A stretch of DNA of 64,000 nucleotides from an uncultured Saprospiraceae bacterium (GTDB lineage: Bacteria; Bacteroidota; Bacteroidia; Chitinophagales; Saprospiraceae), in NCBI GenBank assembly GCA_937981555.1, contig CALJOK010000076.1, forward strand, positions 34,763-98,762, given 5' to 3'. Below, piece after piece: positions 1 to 7,778 of this stretch (position 1 is the stretch's first letter; every line of letters begins with the position of its first letter). Below the pieces are notes generated by a model that did no database searches, was not told where the DNA came from, and saw nothing but the letters and a program-made list of their open reading frames with translations. Position numbers and translations under genes: made by a program.

Positions 1-662
1 ATACTACCCAAGGAATATTTGCAGATAATCCAACTGTAGCAGGAGCAAGTGCCGATTTAGGAAATATTAGTGGCGAAACAGATTTTAATACCAATAAATT
101 TGATTTAAATCTTGGTGTTTTATTGAAAACACAAATGAATGATAAAATGCGTCTTGAAATTGGTGCATCTTTGAATCACATTTTAACACCTGATCTTCAT
201 GTGAATGAGGGGGGAGGAACAGATACAACCACAACTCCGAATTCTCTTTATTCTGCTTCAGCAGAGGGAAGAGATGCTTATGATCTCCCAGGAGATTTTA
301 CTTTGCATGGTCAATTTTTTGTTGACTTAAATGATAAATGGGTAATGAAACCTGCGTTCATGTATAGAACACTTTCAGGTGCGGACAATGTTCAAGTTCA
401 AGCATTAGCTGGATACCACTTGAATGAAACAAAAGATATGACTTTGAATTTCGGTATCGGATACCGATTAAGAGATGCAACTCAGTTAATAGTTGGAATG
501 GATTATAAACAATTCAAAGTAGGAGCTGCTTATGATTTAACTGTTTCTGATTTGTCAGATGCAGCAAGTGGAGCAGGTGGTTTTGAAATAGGTGTAGCTT
601 ATACAGCTAGAATTTTCAAGAAACCAACTGTTAAGCCAGTTATTTTCTGTCCACGATTCTAA
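1..662 (+). CDS. PorP/SprF-family T9SS outer-membrane protein, C-terminal part (5' end outside window)
   Basis: The reading frame is open from the first bases of the window, so the N-terminus lies upstream; a TTG inside it at 123 is not a real start. About 220 residues are visible. They alternate amphipathic beta-strands with short turns and end in a FKKPTVKP..FCPRF tail with an aromatic last residue, typical of an outer-membrane barrel. The repeating pattern (LNDKWVMKPAFMYR, followed by VQALAGYHLN and MTLNFGIGYR) is the signature of the PorP/SprF family, which helps anchor the T9SS and gliding machinery. The PorE-like gene 129 bp downstream supports this, because PorP and PorE act together in Porphyromonas. 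The exact paralogue cannot be told; Bacteroidota genomes carry many. Confidence 0.8.
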   Translation, partial: TTQGIFADNPTVAGASADLGNISGETDFNTNKFDLNLGVLLKTQMNDKMRLEIGASLNHILTPDLHVNEGGGTDTTTTPNSLYSASAEGRDAYDLPGDFTLHGQFFVDLNDKWVMKPAFMYRTLSGADNVQVQALAGYHLNETKDMTLNFGIGYRLRDATQLIVGMDYKQFKVGAAYDLTVSDLSDAASGAGGFEIGVAYTARIFKKPTVKPVIFCPRF

Positions 663-791
663 TTTAATGGTGAACTGTTAATTGTGAATGATTAACTCAC
701 TATAATAAGGTGAATTTTCGTTTTTTATAAAAAAGGAAAAATCGTTTGCGGTCAAAAAACTAAAATTTAAAATTTAAATTTTTTATTGAAT

Positions 792-3278
792 ATGAAAAAA
801 TTAATTCTCTTTTCTGCAATTTTTATTCTTATGGCAAATGTTGTAATGGCTCAGCCACTCAACAAACAAACTCCAGCCATGATGATTACTACTGGTGATG
901 AGCAAGTAGAATTGCTTAATTTTTATGGAGCATTGGAATGGTATGAAAAGGCATATGAGTCAGATAAAGCTTTGCGAGATAATGATCTGGCTTATAAAAT
1001 TGCCAATCTACATTATATGTTGCGTGATTATAAAAAAGCGGAACGTTGGTATAAAAAGGTAGTGACTAAAAACTACCGAAAAGGAACAAATCCATATTTG
1101 CCAGAAGCAAGATTCATTTATGGTCGAACATTAAAAATGGCTGAAAACTACGATGAAGCAATTGTTCAGTTAGAGATGTACCTCAAAGAATCTAAAAATG
1201 CAGCTATCAAACCATTGGCAGAGGCAGAATTGACTGGTGCTCAAATGGCATTAGGTATGACTCCAGTAACTGGAGTTTTTATCGAAAATGCTGGAAAAGC
1301 AAATACTAAGTCAACAGAAACATCTCCATTTTTAACAGATGATGGTGTTTTATATTATGCTTCATTTTTGAGTGATGAGTTTACGGTGATTGATGGGAAG
1401 GAAGGAGATTACCACTTAAAAGTGGCTACTTCTACTCGAAAAGAAATGAAGAAAAAAAGAGGAAGAGGTAAAAAGAAAAAAGATGCAAAAGAAGAGAAAC
1501 CTGAGTTGGGAGATTTTCAAAAAGGAAAGGCAGTAACTACAAAGATTAATCGAGAAGGTTACCATACAGGTAATGTTACGATTTCTCCTGATGGAAATAC
1601 GATGTTTTTCACTCGTATGCAAATGACTTTAGATGGAAGAGGAAATACGGTAGGAGAGAGTAAATTATACTATAGTGAAAAGAATGGAAATAGTTGGAAA
1701 GGGGCAAAAGAAGTAGAGGGAGTCAACGGTGAATGGTTAGTAAAACATCCTTCCGTAGGAGAGCATTTTGGAAATGAAGTTTTATTTTTCTCTGCTGATA
1801 TGCCAGGAGGTGAAGGTGGATATGATATTTATTACGCTACTAAAAAAGGAGAAGGAGTATATGGTGATCCGATCAATTTAGGTGAAGTATTAAATACATC
1901 AGGTGATGATGTGACACCACATTATCGAGATGGTAATATCTATTTTAGTTCTACAGGCCATCCTGGAGTGGGAGGATTTGATATTTTCACTTCTCAATGG
2001 AATGGATCATATTGGACTAAACCTATCAACTTAGGAAAAGGATATAACTCACCAGTTGATGATTTACATTTTTCATTAGACAAGAGTGGTTATAATGGTG
2101 TATTAGTTTCGAATAGAGTAGGAACTAAATCTATTAAAAGTAAAACTTGTTGTGATGACATTTTTACGGTAAGAATTCCAGAAGTTGTTTTGGAATTAAT
2201 GGCGACTGCATTTGATGAGAAAGATCAAGCATTACCAGGTGTTTCAGTTTCTTTGATTGAAGTATTAGATGGAAATAGAGGTAATACTGAAGCTCAAACT
2301 AATGCTAAAGGAAATAACTTTGGATTTACGTTGAATGAAGAAAAATCATATATGATCATTGGGAAAACAGAAGGTTATTACCCTGATACAGCATATTTGA
2401 ATACTGTTGGATTGACTGAATCTACTGTGATTGAGAGACAGTTGAAATTGAGAGCACTTCCTCCACCTCCTCCAGTAGAAACTGTAACTGAAATTTTCAT
2501 TGATAAGCCAATCGAGTTAAAGAATATTTTATTTGATTTCAACGAAGCTAAGATTTTACCAGAAGCAGTACCAGATTTGCAATTGGTATTAGACTTGATG
2601 AATCAATATCCTGATATGGTAGTTGAGTTAGGTTCACATACTGATGCGCAAGGTAATGATAGTTATAACCAGAAATTATCTCAGCGAAGAGCAACTAGCT
2701 CTAAAGCATGGTTGACAGAAAGAGGGGTAGCTTCTAGCCGAATTAAAGCAGTTGGATATGGCGAAACTCAAATTAGAAATCAATGTGTCAATGGCGTAAA
2801 ATGTCCAGATGATGAGCATAGATATAATCGTAGATCGGAGTTTAAAATTATTGCTGGACCAACTAGTATTAAAGTAAAACAAACTCGTTTAGAAAAAACT
2901 AATGGAAACGGTGGAATTGGTGCTGTTGAAAAACAAAGCCAAAAAGGAAACGCAAAATTAGTTTTTGAAAAAACTGATGTTGACTTGGGTGAGTTAGTTC
3001 AAGGAGATAAAAGAAAGTTAACTTTCAAATTCACGAACGAAGGAACAGAAGATGTGAAAATTGATTTCGCAACTGGTTCTTGTGGATGTACGGTACCTGA
3101 CTGGCCTCGAAAAACATTCAAACCAGGAGAATCTGGCGAGATCGAAGTAGAGTATGATAGCAAAGATAAAGAAGGATTGCAAGAGAATACCGTTGATGTT
3201 TACTTAATAAATGAAGACGAAAAAGGTTATCCAATGGTCTACATTGCTAAGTTTAAAGCTTTTGTAAAAAAGAAATAA
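792..3278 (+). CDS. PorE-like OmpA-family protein (TPR, PD40 propeller, CRD, OmpA) with C-terminal DUF1573
   Basis: The product is 828 aa from the ATG at 792; a TTG two codons earlier is less likely. Residues 1-21 form a signal peptide ending VVMAQ. TPR-like helices follow (about 30-160), then PD40/WD40-like propeller blades with YFSSTGHPGVGGFDIF-type motifs (about 165-480). Next come a carboxypeptidase-regulatory beta domain, a proline run and an OmpA C-terminal domain (about 580-695) with peptidoglycan-binding GSHTDAQGN and SQRRA motifs. The order matches PorE of the T9SS, which links the trans-envelope complex to peptidoglycan. The last 105 residues are an extra DUF1573 domain with the FATGSCGCTVPDW motif, which I do not know from PorE itself. 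It is probably periplasmic and follows the PorP/SprF gene in the same direction. Confidence 0.8.
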   Translation: MKKLILFSAIFILMANVVMAQPLNKQTPAMMITTGDEQVELLNFYGALEWYEKAYESDKALRDNDLAYKIANLHYMLRDYKKAERWYKKVVTKNYRKGTNPYLPEARFIYGRTLKMAENYDEAIVQLEMYLKESKNAAIKPLAEAELTGAQMALGMTPVTGVFIENAGKANTKSTETSPFLTDDGVLYYASFLSDEFTVIDGKEGDYHLKVATSTRKEMKKKRGRGKKKKDAKEEKPELGDFQKGKAVTTKINREGYHTGNVTISPDGNTMFFTRMQMTLDGRGNTVGESKLYYSEKNGNSWKGAKEVEGVNGEWLVKHPSVGEHFGNEVLFFSADMPGGEGGYDIYYATKKGEGVYGDPINLGEVLNTSGDDVTPHYRDGNIYFSSTGHPGVGGFDIFTSQWNGSYWTKPINLGKGYNSPVDDLHFSLDKSGYNGVLVSNRVGTKSIKSKTCCDDIFTVRIPEVVLELMATAFDEKDQALPGVSVSLIEVLDGNRGNTEAQTNAKGNNFGFTLNEEKSYMIIGKTEGYYPDTAYLNTVGLTESTVIERQLKLRALPPPPPVETVTEIFIDKPIELKNILFDFNEAKILPEAVPDLQLVLDLMNQYPDMVVELGSHTDAQGNDSYNQKLSQRRATSSKAWLTERGVASSRIKAVGYGETQIRNQCVNGVKCPDDEHRYNRRSEFKIIAGPTSIKVKQTRLEKTNGNGGIGAVEKQSQKGNAKLVFEKTDVDLGELVQGDKRKLTFKFTNEGTEDVKIDFATGSCGCTVPDWPRKTFKPGESGEIEVEYDSKDKEGLQENTVDVYLINEDEKGYPMVYIAKFKAFVKKK

Positions 3279-3286
3279 TACAGTAC

Positions 3287-3333
3287 AGGCGAATTCATTC
3301 GCCTTCAATATCTTTTAGGCGAATAAATTCGCC
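3287..3333. repeat. Two short palindromes GGCGAAT..ATTCGCC
   Basis: Two near-identical perfect hairpins lie 13 bp apart (3287-3304 and 3317-3333), each GGCGAATnnATTCGCC-like. They sit directly after the PorE-like stop codon and before its terminator. They resemble intergenic REP-type palindromes; a role in mRNA 3' end protection is possible but not shown. Confidence 0.6.
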
Positions 3334-3340
3334 GGTACTA

Positions 3341-3378
3341 AAAAGAGCCATTCTATTGAGTTAGGATGGCTCTTTTTG
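3341..3378 (+). terminator. Rho-independent terminator of the PorE-like gene
   Basis: The arms AAAGAGCCAT and ATGGCTCTTT close a loop of about 14 bases and are followed by a T run. It lies 63 bp after the stop codon. Confidence 0.75.
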
Positions 3379-3393
3379 TTAAAAAATTGGTCA

Positions 3394-3582
3394 AATCTGG
3401 TACATCAGAATTACAATTTTGTGTTCCAGATTAACAATTTTGTGTTCCAGAACTACAATTTTGTGTTCCAGATTTACAATCTGGAACACAAGATTTACAA
3501 TCTGGTACACAAAATTGTTAATCTGGAACACAAGATTTACAATCTGGCAAACAAAATTTACAATCTGGTACACCAGATTGTA
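3394..3582. repeat. Nine-unit 21-bp tandem repeat array with internal orientation switch
   Basis: Nine contiguous units of exactly 21 bp. Unit 1 (3394-3414) and units 5-9 (3478-3582) read AATCTGGnACACAAGATTTAC-like. Units 2-4 (3415-3477) read AATTTTGTGTTCCAGATTnAC, which is the same sequence on the opposite strand. Units differ from one another by one to five bases. There are no spacers, so it is not a CRISPR. Because 21 is a multiple of three, both strands stay open and would encode heptad-like repeats; I treat those frames as by-products. The array lies just after a terminator, outside any gene. Confidence 0.9.
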
Positions 3583-3590
3583 AATCCTGT

Positions 3591-3710
3591 TAGAAAGTGT
3601 AGACAAAATCTAAGAAAATCCATTGATAATCTTAGAGATTGTCTACACTTTCTAAGATTATTAATGATTGTGTTTGAAAGTGTGGACAAAATCTAAGAAA
3701 ATCCGTTGAT
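3591..3710. repeat. 25-bp hairpin plus 35-bp direct repeat
   Basis: The arms 3591-3615 and 3630-3654 (starting TAGAAAGTGTAGACAA) pair over 25 bp with two mismatches around a 14-base loop. The left arm and its flank (3593-3627) recur in direct orientation at 3676-3710 with two differences. The structure adjoins the 21-bp array. Confidence 0.8.
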
Positions 3711-4100
3711 TGTGTTAGAAAAGAGAGAAGATCTCTGCTAAAAAGATCAATATCGATGGGACTTTTCCTTTTTTTATTTTGGACGGTTGTCCTTTTGTAT
3801 TATTTAGTAAGAGGATATTCGGATTAACCAAGAGTTATGATATAAGGAAGACTAGTTTAATAGTATGAAGCTACTTTATTGGAAATTAACAAAGACTTTA
3901 CTCCATATCTTTTAAATAAAAAGCATAGATTTTCTATCTTTGAAGTAATAAGCATTCTTAAAATAATCCGATCTACATTATTTTCAAATAAAACCTTTTC
4001 TGAGAGAAATTTGCCACAAAAGTGACCAAATAGATATTGTTATCTGCTTGGGTGATACCGCTATTTTAATACCTTTTTTTATAAACAAAAACACATAATT
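3711..4100. other. Gene-free leader upstream of a T9SS cargo gene
   Basis: About 390 bp with no credible gene. A TATCTTTG at 3935-3942 fits the Bacteroidota -7 element, but no good -33 TTG lies at the right distance, so a promoter here is only a weak suggestion. If it is used, the transcript would have a leader of about 150 bases. No riboswitch was recognised. Confidence 0.4.
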
Positions 4101-5213
4101 ATGAAAAATTTTTTACTTACGTTTTCGATGTTGTTATTAGCGTTTGTTGGTCTAAAAGCGCAAATTATTAGTGAAATTGATGCTGACCAAACAGGGACTG
4201 ATTCACAAGAATTTGTTGAACTTTCGGGTACAGCAAATGCATCGTTGAATGGTTATGTTCTTATCTTAATTAATGGATCTAATGACCAAACTTATGAATG
4301 TTACGATTTAGATGGTCAATCTTTTGATGCCAATGGTTATTTTACAATAGGTAATGCAACTGGAGTTAATCTTACTGTGTCGCCAAGCACTAACTGGCTT
4401 CAAAATGGAGCAGACGCAGTAGCACTTGTTCAAACAGCAAGTTGCCCTACTGATAATTCGGCATGTAGTTCAATTCCTGGAACGATAGTAAGTGCAATAG
4501 TTTATGATACAAATGATGCGGATGATTCAGGATTATTGACTTGTTTAGGTGAAACTACACAATATAATGAAGACGGAGAAAATGATAGTGAAGGACAATC
4601 TTTGCAATGGAATGGAGTAACCTGGATTCTTGGAGGCCCTACATTAGGTTCACCTCCTCCAGGAGGCCTTCCTATCACTCTAACCTCCTTCGAAGCAAAA
4701 ACAACTGACAACAAATCAGTAGCCCTTACATGGCAAACAGCTTCCGAAGAAAACAACGACTACTTCTCTATCGAGCACAGTCTTGACGGAACAAGTTTCA
4801 GAGAAATAGGAACAAAAGTAGGAAACGGAACAACTGAATTAGTTCAAAACTATTCATTCCTTCACGAGGAAGTAGAAAATGGCTTACACTACTACCGCTT
4901 AAAGCAAGTAGATTTTGATGGAAAATTTGAATATTCTAACATTGTAACAGCAAAGATTAGTCGCTCCAATGACGATATATTCTTAACACCTAATCCATCT
5001 TCTAATGTGATTTTCGTTCAAACGAAAACACCTTATCAAAGAGATGCTGATTTCCAAATATTAAATATGCAAGGACAGGTGGTATTGTCCAGCGTATTGC
5101 AAGAAGGTAATACAGAAATGGAGTTAAATATTTCTGATTTTCCAGTTGGAATTTATTATTTACAATTATTTGTAGATAATGATGTGATGATGAAAAAAAT
5201 TATCAAGCAGTAA
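4101..5213 (+). CDS. Secreted lamin-tail-like protein with T9SS type A sorting domain
   Basis: 370 aa with a signal peptide ending GLKAQ. Residues about 20-130 (IISEIDADQTGT, EFVELSG, then GYVLILINGS and WLQNGADAVALV) resemble a lamin-tail (LTD)-like beta fold. A segment beginning LPITLTSFEAKTTDNKSVAL carries the HYYRLKQVDFDGK motif common in Saprospiria secreted proteins. The last 75 residues form a type A sorting domain: LTPNPSSN, ILNMQGQVV and FPVGIYYLQL before a lysine-rich end. It should be exported, cleaved and attached or released by the T9SS. A paralogue lies next to it at 5711. No enzymatic motif is seen; its role is unknown. Confidence 0.8.
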   Translation: MKNFLLTFSMLLLAFVGLKAQIISEIDADQTGTDSQEFVELSGTANASLNGYVLILINGSNDQTYECYDLDGQSFDANGYFTIGNATGVNLTVSPSTNWLQNGADAVALVQTASCPTDNSACSSIPGTIVSAIVYDTNDADDSGLLTCLGETTQYNEDGENDSEGQSLQWNGVTWILGGPTLGSPPPGGLPITLTSFEAKTTDNKSVALTWQTASEENNDYFSIEHSLDGTSFREIGTKVGNGTTELVQNYSFLHEEVENGLHYYRLKQVDFDGKFEYSNIVTAKISRSNDDIFLTPNPSSNVIFVQTKTPYQRDADFQILNMQGQVVLSSVLQEGNTEMELNISDFPVGIYYLQLFVDNDVMMKKIIKQ

Positions 5214-5234
5214 TTTCTAATTTTACTAAAAAGA

Positions 5235-5271
5235 GAAAGCCATTTCGAACACTCGGAATGGCTTTTTTTTA
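5235..5271 (+). terminator. Rho-independent terminator
   Basis: AAAGCCATTTCG pairs with CGGAATGGCTTT around a six-base loop, followed by eight T. It lies 22 bp after the preceding stop codon. Confidence 0.8.
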
Positions 5272-5710
5272 CGTAATACCTACGTAATTGATATAATATC
5301 ACCAAGTAAGAGCACATAATCCCCCATAGCAAATGTTAAAAAAAAGACTTAGACTGTTTTAGAAATTAATTCTTTGTATCTTTAGCATCAAATTAGGTAT
5401 TCTCAAAATCCAAATGAACCTAGATACTACCTTGTTTTATACCTAATCTAATCAATCATCCACGACTGTTGTTAATTCATCTCTAAACTTGTTCTGCATT
5501 TGAGTCTGTAAGGATTTTAATGCATCTATATCCAAATCCGTTTTTTATAAAAAAAAATCTAAGCCTATTATTTATAAGCTGAAAATCAATACGATTGATT
5601 TTCTAATGCTTTTATTTATCTATATGCATATATAAAATGCACCTAGGCATATTTGCCAAGAACCCATAAAAAGAAACCTTATTTATTTAATTGAAAACAA
5701 ATATTTCACC
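5272..5710. other. Gene-free leader upstream of the second T9SS cargo gene
   Basis: About 440 bp with no gene. A TATCTTTA near 5378, about 20 bp downstream of a T-rich TGTTTT, is a weak promoter candidate. AAAATCAATACGATTGATTTT (around 5581) is a small palindrome. The long leaders of both cargo paralogues are alike in length but show no obvious sequence match. Confidence 0.35.
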
Positions 5711-6883
5711 ATGAAGAACACTTTACTTACAACACTTTTTTTATTTTTATTTATTTTAACCGCTAAAAGCCAAATTATTATTAATGAAGTTCAAGCCGTC
5801 GTCCAGAGTAATAATAATGGTAGTGCCTCAAACAAAGAATTCGTTGAATTAAAAGGACCTGCAGGTACCTCATTGGATGGTTTTGTTTTTGTTCTTATTG
5901 ATGGAACTACGGGGGAAACTTATGATTGCCACGATCTTGATGGACAGACATTTTCAGGAGCAACAGGATCAGGCGATGGATATTTTTTCATTGGTAATAA
6001 GAACGGAGCTTATCAACCAGCTGGTATTCCAAATAAAGACTGGCTTCAAAATGGAGTTGATGGAGTAGCTTTATATGAAATGGCTACTTGTCCATCAAAT
6101 GGAACAGATTGCGGAGATGTGACGCTTACTTCAAATTTAGTCAGTAGTCTGAAATATTATGAGACTTCTGGAGATATTAACTTATTAACTTGTTTACCGG
6201 GGTCTCAACATCTTGATTCAGATGCCCCTAACGTTTCCTTACAAACTGATGGAATAGTTGGTAGTAATGGACTTGTTAATTTTTGGTACCAAGCAAATGA
6301 AACAGCAAATGCAGATAACAATCCTCCAGGAGCTCTCCCAGTCGAACTTACCTCTTTCGAATCAAAAGTACTAGACAACAATTCAGTCATCCTTTTTTGG
6401 CAAACTGCCTCAGAGGAAAACAATTCTCACTTTGTAATAGAGCACAGTCGAGACGGTCATCGTTTTTCAGAGATAGGACAAAGAACAGGAATGGGTACGA
6501 CAACAAATGCTCATACTTATAACTTGAGACATGAACGATTGTCAAAAGGACACCATTATTACCGACTTAAGCAAGTGGATTTTGATGGAAAGTATGAATA
6601 CAGTAATATTATTTCTGCACAGTTAAAATTGACTTTAGCAGATGTATCTATCACTCCAAATCCTGCAATGGAAAAAGTAACGATATTTATTGATACACCA
6701 ATTTCGATTGCAGCTTCTTACCAATTAGTAAATATGCAGAAAGAAGTGATGATGGAAAAAACTATCGCAGAAGGAAATTCTTCTTTCGAAATAGATATGA
6801 CCAATCTTCCAGCAGGAGTTTACTTTATGAGATTTTATGTGGATCAGCAAGTGATCGCAAAGAAAATAGTTAAACTTTATTAA
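5711..6883 (+). CDS. Secreted lamin-tail-like protein with T9SS type A sorting domain (paralogue of the 4101 gene)
   Basis: 390 aa with the same layout as the preceding gene: a signal peptide ending AKSQ, an LTD-like domain (IIINEVQAVVQ, EFVELKG, WLQNGVDGVALYE), the LPVELTSFESKVLDNNSV and HYYRLKQVDFDGK segment, and a C-terminal sorting domain (ITPNPAMEKV to LPAGVYFMRF). The two proteins are plainly tandem paralogues, differing mainly by short insertions in the N-terminal domain. It is exported by the T9SS by family knowledge; the biological function is unknown. Confidence 0.8.
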   Translation: MKNTLLTTLFLFLFILTAKSQIIINEVQAVVQSNNNGSASNKEFVELKGPAGTSLDGFVFVLIDGTTGETYDCHDLDGQTFSGATGSGDGYFFIGNKNGAYQPAGIPNKDWLQNGVDGVALYEMATCPSNGTDCGDVTLTSNLVSSLKYYETSGDINLLTCLPGSQHLDSDAPNVSLQTDGIVGSNGLVNFWYQANETANADNNPPGALPVELTSFESKVLDNNSVILFWQTASEENNSHFVIEHSRDGHRFSEIGQRTGMGTTTNAHTYNLRHERLSKGHHYYRLKQVDFDGKYEYSNIISAQLKLTLADVSITPNPAMEKVTIFIDTPISIAASYQLVNMQKEVMMEKTIAEGNSSFEIDMTNLPAGVYFMRFYVDQQVIAKKIVKLY

Positions 6884-6909
6884 TCAATAGTTTAATACCT
6901 TTTCAACTG

Positions 6910-6946
6910 AAAAAGCCATCCCGAACTTTCGGGATGGCTTTTCTAT
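6910..6946. terminator. Bidirectional terminator between convergent genes
   Basis: AAAAAGCCATCCCGA pairs with TCGGGATGGCTTTT with flanking A and T tracts on both sides. It can serve both the T9SS gene and the facing slyD-like gene. Confidence 0.8.
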
Positions 6947-6980
6947 TTAGTACAAATTCTAATTTTCTAACTACTTAAGT

Positions 6981-7460
6981 TTAGTGTGCTCCACCTTCGC
7001 CATGAACATGCCCGTGAGATAATTCATCTTCGGTAGCTGCACGTACTTCCTTTACTTCCACTTTGAAGTTCAATACCACTCCAGCTAAAGGGTGATTACC
7101 ATCTACCATTACTTGTTTTTCATCTACTTTGACGATAGTTACCATAACCGGTCCTTGCTCGCTGTTCGCTTGAAATTGCATACCTGCTTGAAGGTCAGGC
7201 ACATGTCCAAAATGCTCTCTTGGAACTGTTTGCAACATTTCTTCATTTCGCATACCATAACCTTCTTCTGGTTTGATAGCAACATCCAATTTATCTCCAA
7301 CAACTTTTCCTTCTAATTCTTTTTCCAATCCAGGAATCAAAGCACCTGTACCATGCAAATATTTCAATGGCTCACGACCAGTTGAAGTATCAATCACAAC
7401 ACCATCATTGTCAGAAAGTGTGTAATCAATTGCTACTACTACATTTTTTTCGATATTCAT
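6981..7460 (-). CDS. slyD: SlyD-type FKBP peptidyl-prolyl cis-trans isomerase
   Basis: 159 aa, cytoplasmic, without a signal peptide. The N-terminal part holds the split FKBP domain (VAIDYTLSDNDGVVIDTS, then YLHGTGALIPGLEKELEGK). The insert-in-flap (IF) chaperone domain follows (about 70-125; GYGMRNEEMLQTVPREHF). The FKBP strand resumes at NHPLAGVVLNFKVEVKEVR. The tail HGHVHGEGGAH is a short histidine-rich metal-binding end, shorter than in E. coli SlyD. It should catalyse prolyl isomerisation and act as a folding helper. It is a single gene, convergent with the cargo gene downstream. Confidence 0.9.
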   Translation of the reverse strand: MNIEKNVVVAIDYTLSDNDGVVIDTSTGREPLKYLHGTGALIPGLEKELEGKVVGDKLDVAIKPEEGYGMRNEEMLQTVPREHFGHVPDLQAGMQFQANSEQGPVMVTIVKVDEKQVMVDGNHPLAGVVLNFKVEVKEVRAATEDELSHGHVHGEGGAH

Positions 7461-7778
7461 TTTTCTAAGTTTTAAGACAAAAGTCTATTGATTAAAATAG
7501 GCAAAGGTTCCTGCTGATTAAACCTGAAGAAGTTGCTTTTAGAAGAAAAATCAACAAGGAAAAAAAAGTAAAAAGACTTACCTTTTGAAAATTGGCGCAA
7601 AGATAGTTTTTTTGTATAAAAATCGAAAATATGCTGTTTTGTCCAACAATTCAAAAGAATTTAAGATTTCTATAAGAGACTTTTCTTTGATTTAAAAGAC
7701 TTAATAAATAAACCAATTCGTTTAATTAACAGTTACTTTTACAATAGTAAAACTGTTTGATTTTAATAAAAGAGATAC
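7461..7778. other. Divergent intergenic region
   Basis: 318 bp between divergent genes. It is very AT-rich. An imperfect inverted repeat (AACAGTTACTTTTAC / GTAAAACTGTT) near 7728-7755 lies upstream of the + strand gene. No gene was recognised. Confidence 0.4.

Noticed and set aside
3394..3582. Possible CRISPR array
   Set aside because: Units are contiguous with no spacers, units vary, and no cas genes are nearby.
3376..3696. Open frames on both strands through the 21-bp repeat array, encoding heptad-like repeats
   Set aside because: They follow from a repeat length divisible by three with no stop codons. No start context, no signal and no non-repeat conserved part.
3756..3827. 23-aa hydrophobic frame from ATG at 3756 (one membrane-like helix)
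   Set aside because: Too short, no conserved pattern, and it could occur by chance in T-rich DNA; a small membrane toxin cannot be excluded.
7472..7654. 60-aa frame upstream of the slyD gene on the same strand
   Set aside because: Low-complexity, Phe/Lys-rich and without conserved blocks; probably intergenic.
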